A stretch of 53,712 nt of DNA. Origin: Actinomycetes bacterium. Lineage in GTDB: Bacteria > Actinomycetota > Actinomycetes > Streptosporangiales > Streptosporangiaceae. Location: contig JAJYTD010000029.1 in NCBI GenBank assembly GCA_021793235.1, positions 1 to 53,712 of the forward strand. The letters run 5' to 3'. Shown here in pieces: positions 7,582 through 16,677 of the stretch (its first letter is position 1; each line of letters begins with the position of its first letter). The notes beneath the pieces were generated by a model. The model did no database searches. It saw only the letters and a list, made by a program, of their open reading frames with translations, and was not told the DNA's origin. The translations under genes and the position numbers were made by a program.

Positions 7582-8355
7582 GTGCAGGAAGACGCCGCGG
7601 TCAGCGCGCCGCCATCCTCGAAGGGAGATCAGCCCGCAGCGGTGGTCACGCGTGGACTGACCAAGATTTACGACACCGATGGAACACCGGTGCGGGCACT
7701 GGATGGTGTGAACGTCAAATTCGACCGAGGGGCGTTCACCGCGATCATGGGACCGTCGGGTTCCGGAAAGTCAACCCTCATGCACTGCCTCGCCGGCCTG
7801 GACACGGCGAGCTCGGGCTCGGTGCACCTGGGCCGCACCAACATCACCACGCTGAAGGACAAGCAGCTCACCCTGCTGCGCCGCGACCGCATCGGCTTCA
7901 TCTTCCAGTCCTTCAACCTGCTGCCCATGCTCACCGCGCAGCAGAACATCCTGCTGCCGGCGCAGATCGCCAAGCGCAAAGTGGACATGGAGCGGTTCCA
8001 CCGCATCGTCGACGTGGTCGGTCTCAGTGACCGGCTGGACCACCTGCCCAGCAAGCTGTCCGGCGGCCAGCAGCAGCGCGTCGCCGTGGCGCGGGCCCTG
8101 CTGTCCGCACCCGAGGTGGTCTATGCCGACGAGCCCACCGGCAACCTCGACTCCCGATCGGGCACTGAGATCCTGTCCTTCCTGCGCGACTCCGCACGCC
8201 AGATGCGCCAGACCATCGTCATGGTCACCCACGACCCGGTCGCCGCCTCCTACTCCGACCGCGTGGTCTTCCTGCGCGACGGCAGGCTCGTGGACGAATT
8301 GGTCGCTCCCACTGCCGACGGTGTGCTCGACCGTTTGAAGAAGCTGGAGTCCTAG
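7582..8355 (+). CDS. ABC transporter ATP-binding protein (MacB/LolD type)
   Basis: A 257-residue ATPase. It has Walker A GPSGSGKS (57-64), Q-loop FQSFN (108-112), signature LSGGQQQR (159-166), Walker B VVYADEP (179-185) and an H-loop Thr-His near residue 217. The sequence places it in the MacB/LolD/FtsE branch, whose members work with FtsX-fold permeases to extrude or release peptides, antibiotics or lipoproteins by mechanotransmission. The GTG start at 7582 has AGGAGG at 7572-7577. The permease gene begins on the base after its stop codon, so the two are translated together. The substrate is unknown. Confidence 0.92.
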   Translation: MQEDAAVSAPPSSKGDQPAAVVTRGLTKIYDTDGTPVRALDGVNVKFDRGAFTAIMGPSGSGKSTLMHCLAGLDTASSGSVHLGRTNITTLKDKQLTLLRRDRIGFIFQSFNLLPMLTAQQNILLPAQIAKRKVDMERFHRIVDVVGLSDRLDHLPSKLSGGQQQRVAVARALLSAPEVVYADEPTGNLDSRSGTEILSFLRDSARQMRQTIVMVTHDPVAASYSDRVVFLRDGRLVDELVAPTADGVLDRLKKLES

Positions 8356-10896
8356 ATGCTGCGCACGACACTCGCCGGTCTGCGCATGCACAAGGGCAGG
8401 CTGGTCACCACCGCTCTGGCCATCATCCTGGGGGTCACCTTCGTGGCCGGGACGCTGGTCTTCACCGACACGATGGGCCAGAGCATCGAAAAGCAGGCCA
8501 TGGGGTCGGCCACAAGCGTGGACGTGCTGGTCACCCCAGAAGACCCGGAGCAGGCGCGCGAGGATGGGGAAAGTCCGCTCGGCGCAGACACTGTGGCCGC
8601 CATCAAGGAGCTGGCCGAAACCGGAGCCGTGCAGGGCATCATCACCGGCGATGCCCCGCTGCTGGATAAGGACGGCAAAGCGGTCGGAGACATGCCCAGC
8701 GCCGGCATGACCATCAGCGGTGCCGTTGACCGCTACGAGCCTTCCGAAGGACGCCTCCCCGAATCCGATAGCGAGATCATCCTGTCCACCCAGCTCGCCC
8801 GAAGCGCCGAATATCAGGTCGGCGACACAGCGCGGGTGCTGGATCACAACGGGGAGAAGCACTCCCTCGAAGTGGTCGGACTGGTGGATTTCGGTCTCGA
8901 CGGGGAAGCCGCCTACCGTGGCGCTGTCGGTTTCACACCCGAGATGGCCGAAGCCATCACCGGTGTCGACCACTACTCTGAGATCAATGTGCTGGGCGCC
9001 GAAGGCGTGCCGGACGAGGACCTGAAGTCGGCGATCGCCGGCGTGGTCGGCGATGACATCAAGGCCTGGACCGGCCAGGAGTACGGCGAGGAGATCGCCG
9101 AAAATTACGGTTTCATGGTCCAGACCTACAGGGTCGGCTTCATGGCGTTCGCCGCTGTCGCGGTGTTCGTCGCGAGCCTGGTCATCTTCAATACCTTCGC
9201 GATCCTCATCGCGCAGCGGCAGCGCGAGATGGCCATGCTGCGTTGTGTCGGTGCTACCCGCCGCCAGGTCTTTCGCAGTGTGCTCGGCGAGGCCGCGTTG
9301 ATCGGGCTTGTAGCGTCGGCGCTAGGGGTCGCGGCCGGTGCCGGTGCGGGGGTCGGAGGCATAGCGCTGATAGCGCAGTACGACTCGCTAATGGCAGCTG
9401 CCTCCCCTGTGATCAGCCCGACCACGATCATCATCGGGATGCTGGTCGGCACCCTGGTCACACTGGTATCGGCGCTGCTGCCCGCGGTCCGCGCGACCCG
9501 GGTCGCGCCGCTGACCGCCCTGCGCACCAGCGCGGCCTCTAATGCGGCCAAGGAGAACCGTATCGGCTGGGTGCGCATTTCCTTCGGCCTGCTGTTCGTC
9601 CTGGCCTCCGTCGGCACCGTGGCGTTCGCAATGAGCCTGGAACCCGGCGAATTGCCCATGATCATCGTCGTCGGCGCTGGTCTGGTCTGTTTCATCGGCG
9701 TGATGTTCGTCAGTCCCCTGCTGGTGCGGGCCCTGACGACGCTGGTGGGCTGGCCGCTGCGCATGATGTTCGGTGTGGCCACCGGGCTGGCCGTGGAGAA
9801 CGCGCAGCGCAGCCCCAAGCGCGCCGCCACCGCGATGATCGCGCTCACCGTGGGCGTCACGCTGATCAGCGGGTTCTCGGTGATCAGCGCGTCCCTGCAG
9901 ACGACAATGGACCGGCAGCTCGACGAGGAGTTCCCGGTGGACTACCTGGTCCACGGCCAGATGACCGAACAGGGAAGCACGGGCGTGCCCCCGAAGGTCG
10001 CTGAGGAGCTGCGCGACGCCCCCGGGATAGCCACGGTCTACACCGAGCGCGTGGCCCGCACCGAGGTCGGCGGGGAAGCCGGAAAAACCGTCGGCACGAT
10101 GACCGGGAGCGGTTTCGAGGCCGATATCGAGGAATCCGCGATCAAGGGCAGCCTGGACGGCCTCGCCCCCGACACGACCGCGATCAACGAGGCCGAGGCC
10201 GAGGAAATAGGGGCGGGCGTCGGCGACACGGTGTCGATCGCGGCCGACTCCGGCGCGCTCGACGTGGAGATCGTCGCGCTCCTCAACGAGCAGACCACGC
10301 TGCCTCCGATCTTGCTGGACCAGGAGACGTTCACCAGCGCCTTTCCCGAGGCGGACACGGACCAGAACGTCTATGTGAAGGTCGCCGACGGGGCCGCGCT
10401 GAGTGATGTGCGCACCGAGGTGGAAGACGCGATCGCCGACCACCCGACGGTGAGCATCAGCAGTGCGACGCAGCTCAAAGAGCAGTACGACCAGAACATG
10501 AGGAGCGTGTTCTACGTCATCGCGGCACTGCTGGCGCTGGCGATCATCATCGCGATCTTCGGTATCGCCAACACCATGGCCCTGTCGGTGCTGGAACGCA
10601 CCCGCGAATCGGCGCTGCTGCGGGCGCTGGGACTGGCGAAGTCCCAATTGCGGCGGATGCTGAGTGTGGAGGCCATCCTGGTCGCGGTGATCGGCGCGCT
10701 ACTGGGCGTCGGGCTGGGCATACTCTTCGGCTGGGCCGCCAGCCAGGTCATGATGGACGACATGGCCTTCAGCCTGCCCGTCCTGCAGGTGCTCTCCTTC
10801 ATCGCGGTGGCGATCGTGGCGGGCCTGCTGTCCGGCGTGTTGCCGTCCCGCCGGGCCGCCAAGACCTCCATCACCGGCGCGCTCGCCAGCGAGTAG
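8356..10896 (+). CDS. ABC transporter permease, duplicated FtsX/MacB fold
   Basis: An 846-residue permease partner of the preceding ATPase. An N-terminal helix (about 15-39) leads into an extracytoplasmic MacB-PCD-like domain. A first FtsX block (about 255-395) contains the coupling motif QREMAMLRCVGATRRQ. Two further helices follow, then a second extracytoplasmic domain and a second FtsX block (about 715-845) with the parallel RESALLRALGLAKSQ. This doubled arrangement is typical of actinobacterial permeases that pair with one ATPase, and the end motif LPSRRAAKTS is typical too. The ATG immediately follows the ATPase stop. Two hairpins downstream end the operon. Confidence 0.92.
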   Translation: MLRTTLAGLRMHKGRLVTTALAIILGVTFVAGTLVFTDTMGQSIEKQAMGSATSVDVLVTPEDPEQAREDGESPLGADTVAAIKELAETGAVQGIITGDAPLLDKDGKAVGDMPSAGMTISGAVDRYEPSEGRLPESDSEIILSTQLARSAEYQVGDTARVLDHNGEKHSLEVVGLVDFGLDGEAAYRGAVGFTPEMAEAITGVDHYSEINVLGAEGVPDEDLKSAIAGVVGDDIKAWTGQEYGEEIAENYGFMVQTYRVGFMAFAAVAVFVASLVIFNTFAILIAQRQREMAMLRCVGATRRQVFRSVLGEAALIGLVASALGVAAGAGAGVGGIALIAQYDSLMAAASPVISPTTIIIGMLVGTLVTLVSALLPAVRATRVAPLTALRTSAASNAAKENRIGWVRISFGLLFVLASVGTVAFAMSLEPGELPMIIVVGAGLVCFIGVMFVSPLLVRALTTLVGWPLRMMFGVATGLAVENAQRSPKRAATAMIALTVGVTLISGFSVISASLQTTMDRQLDEEFPVDYLVHGQMTEQGSTGVPPKVAEELRDAPGIATVYTERVARTEVGGEAGKTVGTMTGSGFEADIEESAIKGSLDGLAPDTTAINEAEAEEIGAGVGDTVSIAADSGALDVEIVALLNEQTTLPPILLDQETFTSAFPEADTDQNVYVKVADGAALSDVRTEVEDAIADHPTVSISSATQLKEQYDQNMRSVFYVIAALLALAIIIAIFGIANTMALSVLERTRESALLRALGLAKSQLRRMLSVEAILVAVIGALLGVGLGILFGWAASQVMMDDMAFSLPVLQVLSFIAVAIVAGLLSGVLPSRRAAKTSITGALASE

Positions 10897-10920
10897 CGGC
10901 GTGCGTCGCCGCACATCCTT

Positions 10921-10967
10921 CGTGGGCTTGTCGCCGACCGCCCCTCCCCGGCGGCGATAAGCCCACG
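10921..10967 (+). terminator. Hairpin after the ABC permease gene
   Basis: 16-bp arms 10921-10936 and 10952-10967 pair with a single G-T exception. It begins 25 bp after the permease stop and is the first of two stacked hairpins between convergent genes. Confidence 0.7.
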
Positions 10968-10981
10968 ATCCCCTCTACGCG

Positions 10982-11017
10982 ACCGCCGCCCGCACCCGTA
11001 CGGGTGCGGGCGGCGGT
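10982..11017. terminator. 36-bp perfect palindrome, bidirectional terminator
   Basis: A perfect 36-bp palindrome centred on GT|AC and rich in GC. It lies between the permease and the convergent DUF3618 gene, so it can serve both strands. Confidence 0.72.
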
Positions 11018-11052
11018 GTCATCGCGGCCCGCCTATCGTGCGGCCGGGGCCA

Positions 11053-11709
11053 CTACCGGCGCCGCTGCTCGGCCACGGCCTGGCCCGACTCCCGCGCCTT
11101 GCCGGCGACCTGCTGGGCGTCCTGCTGGGCCTGCTGGCCCGTGGTCCGGGCGGCTTCCTGAGCGGTGCCCTTGACCTGCTCGGCGGCCTCCTGGGTGACC
11201 TCCTTGGCCTGTCCCTTGAGGCGCTGGGCCGACTCGGTGACGGCGCCTTGCACCGACTCGGTCGCTCCGCTGGCCGTGAGCCGCTGGGCGGCCTGCCGCT
11301 CCATCTTGCTCTCCGAGATCAGCGACGCCGCCAGTAGGCCGGCACCGAACGCCACCAGACCCGCCGCAATCGGGTTGCCCTGGGCCTGATGCGCCACCTG
11401 GCCGGGGACCGACTTCACGGTCTCCATCGCCTCTCCGGTGCTCTCCTTGGCCGACTGGGCGGCCTCCCGCGTGCGCTCGCCCATCTGCTGGGCGGTGCCC
11501 TGCGCGCGCTCGCTCATCTGGTGGCGGCTGTCCGAGGTGCTGCCCATGACACGCTCACGCATCTGGCGCGCCTTGTCGCGCACCTGCTGGACGCGCCGCT
11601 GCGCCATGCGGCGCGGGCTCGTGCGGTCGGTGAGCCGGTCCACGTCATCGGTCAGTTCGGCGCGCGTGCGATCGATGTCGCTTCTTATCTGGTCGGGTGT
11701 CGTGCCCAT
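11053..11709 (-). CDS. DUF3618 family envelope-stress protein
   Basis: A 218-residue protein opening with the DUF3618 signature (TPDQIRSDIDRTRAELTDDV, residues 4-23). Long charged helices rich in Gln, Ala and Glu follow, then one membrane helix near residues 113-130 (IAAGLVAFGAGLLAASL), then another charged helical tail. The domain is widespread in Actinobacteria next to phage-holin-family and other small amphipathic membrane genes, as here, but its biochemical role is unknown. The ATG at 11709 has AAGGAGGA upstream and overlaps the preceding gene by 25 bp. The frame could be extended upstream, but that part lies inside the neighbour and lacks a ribosome site. Confidence 0.82.
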   Translation of the reverse strand: MGTTPDQIRSDIDRTRAELTDDVDRLTDRTSPRRMAQRRVQQVRDKARQMRERVMGSTSDSRHQMSERAQGTAQQMGERTREAAQSAKESTGEAMETVKSVPGQVAHQAQGNPIAAGLVAFGAGLLAASLISESKMERQAAQRLTASGATESVQGAVTESAQRLKGQAKEVTQEAAEQVKGTAQEAARTTGQQAQQDAQQVAGKARESGQAVAEQRRR

Positions 11710-12125
11710 TGCGCGTCCTCCTTCAACGTCTCGATGGTCTGTTCGGGCTTGGACACAGCACGCATCCGGCTGCGCCCCATGACGAACAGAACCGCACCGA
11801 TCACGGCCCACACGGCGGCGATCACCAGCGTGGACCAGCCCAGACCAAGCCACTGGTCCAGGGCGAACACGGCCGCAAGGCTCAGCAGTACGGCGACCAT
11901 GTAGGCGGCGAACCCGGCGCCGCCCAACATGCCGGCGGCCTTGCCCGCCTTGGTCGCCTCCTCGCGGATCTCTGCCTTGGCCAGCGCGACCTCTTGGCGG
12001 AACAGCTTCTGCAGGTCCTGGGTCACCTCACCGATGAGGTCCCCCAGCGAACGGTCCTGCGTGCCGTCCTCTATCGTGTGCGCGCCGTGCTCGCTCTTCT
12101 GAGGTGGCACATGTGCGGCCGACAT
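11685..12125 (-). CDS. Phage-holin-family (Phage_holin_3_6-like) membrane protein
   Basis: A 146-residue protein. An amphipathic helix with the family motif SLGDLIGEVTQDLQKLFRQE (26-45) and a basic-acidic stretch come first. Two membrane helices (about 68-88 and 95-117) and a short tail follow. Despite the family name, these chromosomal proteins sit with DUF3618 genes in housekeeping or stress loci and not in prophages, and no phage gene is nearby. It starts one base after the stop of the upstream gene and overlaps the downstream DUF3618 gene, so the three form one operon. Confidence 0.82.
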   Translation of the reverse strand: MSAAHVPPQKSEHGAHTIEDGTQDRSLGDLIGEVTQDLQKLFRQEVALAKAEIREEATKAGKAAGMLGGAGFAAYMVAVLLSLAAVFALDQWLGLGWSTLVIAAVWAVIGAVLFVMGRSRMRAVSKPEQTIETLKEDAQWARHPTR

Positions 12126-12126
12126 C

Positions 12127-12720
12127 TCACCTCACCTCGCGGTACTGCGGCGGAACGTCCGGGCTGATCTGTCCCTGAGGCGCCTCGGCGGGCGCCTGGC
12201 CCGGCCCCTGGTCCGGTTCCGGCTGCTTCTGGGCTTCCTGTGCCGACTTGACCAGCCGACCGATCGCGAACCCGGCTATCGCGGCTCCGGCCAGGAACAA
12301 TCCGGGACGGCGGCGCGCGAACATCTGCGCCTCGTCGAGCAGCCCTTGAACGCCTCGGTCCTCGAGGTAGTCGGCTGCTCCGTGGCCGCGTTCGGCGACC
12401 TGGCGCACCATGCTGCGGGCCGGTGAATCCGACTCCGCATTCTCGGCCATCGACGACAAATCCTCTGACCACTGCCGCAGATTGGCCGAAGCGCGGCGTG
12501 TCTGCTCTTCAGCCTCATCGGCGATTCGGTTTCCCATAGTGCTCGCTGCGGCACGGGCCTGCGACCGGGACTCTTCGGCGACAGTGCGTGCCTGGCCCCG
12601 TGCGGTCTCCATCACGTCAGAGGCCGCTGAACGCGCCTGTCCGGCCGTCTGCGACGCCTGCTCCTTTGCGACCTGGCCGGTCTGCTGCTCCGGCCCGGTG
12701 GTCCTGGTCTCGGATTCCAT
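12127..12720 (-). CDS. DUF883/ElaB-like helical membrane-associated protein
   Basis: A 197-residue protein, nearly all helix. Residues 1-135 are heptad-like Ala/Gln/Glu-rich sequence. A short hydrophobic segment introduced by RRRPGLFLAGAAIAGFAIG (about 136-156) is a pattern seen in ElaB/DUF883-type proteins. A Pro/Gln-rich tail ends the chain. The ATG at 12720 has GAGGAGG upstream. It is the first gene of the three-gene minus-strand operon and is divergent from narG across 240 bp. The operon probably makes envelope-stress proteins. The exact function is unknown. Confidence 0.75.
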   Translation of the reverse strand: MESETRTTGPEQQTGQVAKEQASQTAGQARSAASDVMETARGQARTVAEESRSQARAAASTMGNRIADEAEEQTRRASANLRQWSEDLSSMAENAESDSPARSMVRQVAERGHGAADYLEDRGVQGLLDEAQMFARRRPGLFLAGAAIAGFAIGRLVKSAQEAQKQPEPDQGPGQAPAEAPQGQISPDVPPQYREVR

Positions 12721-12906
12721 CACCGGTGCCTCCTCAATGCAGTCCGATTCCTCCGATAACACCCGGCTACCCATTGATCCCCTGGTGATTCACGTCAACG
12801 GCGGTTACTTCCGCAGCCGGTGCGGCAAGCGGCATGCAGCGCCGCGTCGGCCGATCCCGGTGTATCCGCGACACGCGGTCCGGTCGCCCGGGAATCGGCG
12901 GCACCG

Positions 12907-12918
12907 GACCCTAGGGTC
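12907..12918. promoter_or_regulatory. 12-bp palindrome upstream of narG
   Basis: GACCCTAGGGTC is a perfect palindrome 42 bp before the narG start. It contains TAGGGT, an acceptable actinobacterial -10 hexamer, so it may be an operator overlaid on a promoter. I see no convincing -35 element. A second small palindrome, AGGGGACCCCT (12950-12960), covers the narG ribosome site. Confidence 0.35.
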
Positions 12919-12960
12919 GAAGCGATCCCCCCACGCAACCCACGGCGAGAGGGGACCCCT

Positions 12961-15900
12961 ATGGCGTACCGCCCGCAGCGGCAGGATCGGCACGGCAATC
13001 CGCACAGTCCGGGGTTGGACGACCAGGTCACCGAAGCACTACTGCGGACCCGAAAGTTCCTGCGGGAGAAGTCGGTATCGGCCGACCTGCGCAGCCTGCA
13101 CCAGATCGGCGGCCGCGACGCCGACGCCTTCTACCGGGACCGGTGGAGCCACGACAAGGTGGTGCGCTCCACGCACGGGATCAACTGCACCGGCTCGTGC
13201 TCGTGGAAGGTCTACGTCAAGGACGGGATCATCACCTGGGAGGCCCAGCAGACCGATTACCCGTCGGTGGGCCCGGACCGGCCGGAGTACGAACCGCGCG
13301 GCTGCCAGCGGGGAGCGGCGTTCTCCTGGTACACCTACTCGCCCACCCGGGTGCGCTACCCCTACGTCCGCGGGCTGCTGCTGGAGATGTACCGCCAAGC
13401 CAAGGCCCGCACCGGCGACCCCGTTCTGGCCTGGGCCGACATCGTGTCCGACCCCGAGCGCTGCCGCCGCTACAAAAGCGCCCGCGGCAAAGGCGGCCTG
13501 GTGCGCACCACGTGGGATGAGGCCGTGGAGATGGCCGCGGCCGCGCACGTGCACACGACCAAGGAGTTCGGTCCGGACCGGATCGCCGGCTTCTCCCCGA
13601 TCCCCGCGATGTCGATGGTCTCGCACGCGGCCGGGTCGCGGTTCTACTCGCTGATCGGCGGGGCGATGCTGTCCTTCTACGACTGGTATGCCGATCTCCC
13701 GGTGGCCTCGCCCCAGGTGTTCGGCGACCAGACCGATGTCCCCGAATCCGGTGACTGGTGGGACGCCGGTTACCTCATCATGTGGGGTTCCAACCTCCCG
13801 GTGACCCGCACCCCCGATGCCCATTGGATGATCGAGGCCCGCTACCGGGGCCAGAAGGTCATCGCCGTCTCACCCGACTACGCCGACAACACCAAGTTCG
13901 CCGACGAATGGCTGCCCGCACAGCCGGGCACCGACGGTGCGCTGGCCATGTCCATGGGGCACGTCGTGCTCAAGGAGTTCTTCGTCGACCGGACCGTCCC
14001 CTACTTCGACGACTACGTCAAGCGCTACACCGACCTGCCGTTCCTCGTCCGCCTCCAGCGGGGCGGGGAGTCCTACCTTCCCGGCAAGTTCCTCACCGCC
14101 GCCGACCTCGGCGACACCGGCGAACACGCCGCGTTCAAAACCGTGCTGCTGGACGAGAGCACCGGCGAACCCACCGTGCCCAACGGCTCCCTCGGCTTCC
14201 GCTACGGCGACGAGGGGGTCGGCCGGTGGAACCTCGAACTCGGCGATACCACGCCGCTGCTCAGCGTCTACGGCTCGGACAGCGACGCGGTCACAGTCGA
14301 ACTGCCCCGCTTCGACGCCGCCGACGGCGCCGCGGACTCCCTCCTGCGAGGCGTCCCCGTCCGCCGGGTCGGCGACCACCTCGTCACCACGGTCTTCGAC
14401 CTCCTACTCGCCCAGTACGGCGTCGCCCGCGACGGACTGCCCGGCCAGTGGCCCAGCGGATACGACGACGCCACCCAGCCCTACACCCCGGCCTGGCAGG
14501 CCCCGATCACCGGCGTCGCCGCGGACAAGGCCGAGCGGATCGGCCGGGAGTTCGCGGCCAACGCCGAAGAGTCCCGCGGCCGCTCCATGATCATCATGGG
14601 GGCGGGGACCAACCACTGGTTCCACTCCGACACCATCTACCGGGCTTTCCTCACCCTGACGACCTTGACCGGCTGCCAGGGGGTCAACGGCGGCGGCTGG
14701 GCGCACTACGTCGGACAGGAGAAGGTCCGCCCCATTACCGGCTACAACCAACTGGCCGGTGCCTTGGACTGGTCGCGTCCGCCACGGCAGATGATCCAGA
14801 CCGCCTACTGGTATCTGCACACCGACCAGTTCCGCTACGACCGGTTCGGCGCCGACACCCTCGCCGCCGCCACCGCCGGGGGGCAGTTGGCCGACAAGTC
14901 CACCGCCGATGTGATCGCCCAGTCCGCCCGCCTGGGCTGGATGCCGTCCCACCCGACCTTCGACCGCAACCCCCTCCGGCTCGCCGACGACGCCGAGCAG
15001 GCCGGGATGCCGGTGGCCGAGTACATCCCGCAGGAGCTGAAAGCCGGACGGCTGCGCTTTGCCTGCGAGGACCCCGACTCCCCGGAGAACTTCCCCCGCG
15101 TCCTCACCATCTGGCGGGCCAACCTGTTCGGCAGCTCCGGCAAGGGCAACGAGTACTTCCTCAAACACCTGCTCGGCGCCGACTCCGCTGTCCGCGCCGA
15201 GGAGACCCCGCCCGATATGCGGTCGGCCGAGGTCGTCTGGCACGAAGATGCGCCGACCGGCAAGCTCGACCTGCTGCTGTCGCTGGACTTCCGCATGACC
15301 AGCACCACCCTCTTCTCCGACATCGTCCTGCCCGCTGCGACCTGGTACGAGAAGTACGACCTCAACACCACCGACATGCACCCCTTCGTGCACCCGTTCA
15401 ACCCGGCGATCGCCCCGCCCTGGCAGTCCCGCACCGACTTCGACGCCTTCGCCGCACTCGGACGCGAGTTCAGCCGACTGGCTGAGCGCCACCTCGGGGT
15501 CCGCACAGACGTCGTCGCGGTCCCCCTGACCCACGACACCCCCGACGAACTCGCCACCCCGCACGGCCAGGTCCTGGACTGGAAGCTGGGGGAGTGCGAC
15601 CCGGTGCCGGGGGTGACGATGCCCAAGCTGGTGACCGTGGAGCGCGACTACACCGCGATCGCGGAGAAGATGGGCGCGCTCGGCCCGCTCCTGGACGACC
15701 TGGGGGCGACGACAAAGGGCGTGACGTTCGACGTCAGCCGGGAGGTGGACTACCTCCGGCACAAGAACGGCGCCGTGCGCGGCGGGGCGGCCGACGGGCG
15801 CCCCGCCCTGACCCGGGACTTTCACGCCTGCGAGGCGATCCTCGCGCTCTCGGGGACCACCAACGGGCATCTGGCCACGCAGGGGTTCACCACCCTCGAA

Positions 15901-16677
15901 GCGCGTACCGGGACCCGGCTCGCCGACCTCGCAGCCGAACACGAAGGCAAACAGATCACCTTCGCCGATATTCAGCAGGCCCCGGTCCCGGTCATCACCT
16001 CACCGGAGTGGTCGGGCAGCGAGAGCGGCGGGCGCCGGTACTCCGCGTTCACCATCAACGTCGAACGCCGCAAACCCTGGCACACCCTCACCGGGCGCCA
16101 GCACTTCTTCCTCGACCACGACTGGATGGCCGAACTCGGGGAGACCCTGCCGGTGTTCCGCCCCCCGCTGAACATGAACGCCCTCTTCGCCGAGCCCCGC
16201 ATCGGCGACACGGGCGAACTGGGGGTCACCGTGCGCTACCTCACCCCGCACAACAAGTGGTCGATCCACTCCGAATACCAGGACAACCTGCTGATGCTGA
16301 GCCTCTCCCGCGGCGGACCCACGATCTGGATGAGCGTCGAGGACGCGGCCAAGGTCGGGGTGGCCGACAACGACTGGATCGAGGCGGTCAACCGCAACGG
16401 GGTCGTGGTGGCCCGCGCCATCGTCTCCCACCGGATGCCCGAGGGGACGGTCTACATGTACCACGCCCAAGACCGGCTCATCGATGTCCCGCGGTCGGAG
16501 ACCTCCGGCAAACGCGGCGGCATCCACAATTCCCTGACCCGCCTGCTCATCAAGCCCAGCCACCTCATCGGCGGCTACGCCCAACTGTCCTTCGCCTTCA
16601 ACTACCTCGGCCCCACCGGCAACCAGCGCGACGAAGTGACCGTGATCCGCCGCCGTTCCCAGGAGGTGCTGTACTGA
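12961..16677 (+). CDS. narG: Respiratory nitrate reductase alpha subunit
   Basis: The 1238-residue molybdopterin catalytic subunit of the membrane-bound quinol:nitrate oxidoreductase, which reduces nitrate to nitrite at the cytoplasmic face. Near the N-terminus THGINCTGSCSW supplies the His and Cys residues of the FS0 [4Fe-4S] cluster, and ITWEAQQTDYP follows as in NarG proteins. YDWYADLP (about residue 240) contains the Asp that ligates molybdenum, followed by GDQTDVPESGDWWDAGY. The C-terminal molybdopterin dinucleotide-binding domain includes LTGRQHFFLDHDWM. No Tat signal is present, which fits a cytoplasmic-facing NarG. The ATG at 12961 follows GAGAGGGG. The narH start overlaps its stop by one base. 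Length and motifs indicate an intact gene. Confidence 0.97.
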   Translation: MAYRPQRQDRHGNPHSPGLDDQVTEALLRTRKFLREKSVSADLRSLHQIGGRDADAFYRDRWSHDKVVRSTHGINCTGSCSWKVYVKDGIITWEAQQTDYPSVGPDRPEYEPRGCQRGAAFSWYTYSPTRVRYPYVRGLLLEMYRQAKARTGDPVLAWADIVSDPERCRRYKSARGKGGLVRTTWDEAVEMAAAAHVHTTKEFGPDRIAGFSPIPAMSMVSHAAGSRFYSLIGGAMLSFYDWYADLPVASPQVFGDQTDVPESGDWWDAGYLIMWGSNLPVTRTPDAHWMIEARYRGQKVIAVSPDYADNTKFADEWLPAQPGTDGALAMSMGHVVLKEFFVDRTVPYFDDYVKRYTDLPFLVRLQRGGESYLPGKFLTAADLGDTGEHAAFKTVLLDESTGEPTVPNGSLGFRYGDEGVGRWNLELGDTTPLLSVYGSDSDAVTVELPRFDAADGAADSLLRGVPVRRVGDHLVTTVFDLLLAQYGVARDGLPGQWPSGYDDATQPYTPAWQAPITGVAADKAERIGREFAANAEESRGRSMIIMGAGTNHWFHSDTIYRAFLTLTTLTGCQGVNGGGWAHYVGQEKVRPITGYNQLAGALDWSRPPRQMIQTAYWYLHTDQFRYDRFGADTLAAATAGGQLADKSTADVIAQSARLGWMPSHPTFDRNPLRLADDAEQAGMPVAEYIPQELKAGRLRFACEDPDSPENFPRVLTIWRANLFGSSGKGNEYFLKHLLGADSAVRAEETPPDMRSAEVVWHEDAPTGKLDLLLSLDFRMTSTTLFSDIVLPAATWYEKYDLNTTDMHPFVHPFNPAIAPPWQSRTDFDAFAALGREFSRLAERHLGVRTDVVAVPLTHDTPDELATPHGQVLDWKLGECDPVPGVTMPKLVTVERDYTAIAEKMGALGPLLDDLGATTKGVTFDVSREVDYLRHKNGAVRGGAADGRPALTRDFHACEAILALSGTTNGHLATQGFTTLEARTGTRLADLAAEHEGKQITFADIQQAPVPVITSPEWSGSESGGRRYSAFTINVERRKPWHTLTGRQHFFLDHDWMAELGETLPVFRPPLNMNALFAEPRIGDTGELGVTVRYLTPHNKWSIHSEYQDNLLMLSLSRGGPTIWMSVEDAAKVGVADNDWIEAVNRNGVVVARAIVSHRMPEGTVYMYHAQDRLIDVPRSETSGKRGGIHNSLTRLLIKPSHLIGGYAQLSFAFNYLGPTGNQRDEVTVIRRRSQEVLY

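Noticed and set aside
11685-12125. Phage holin as a sign of a prophage
   Set aside because: The family is common in actinobacterial chromosomes beside DUF3618, and no other phage gene or attachment site is visible.
12961-16677. Nitrite oxidoreductase (NxrA) instead of NarG
   Set aside because: The order narGHJI-narK and the NarG-type N-terminal and active-site motifs are those of respiratory nitrate reductase.
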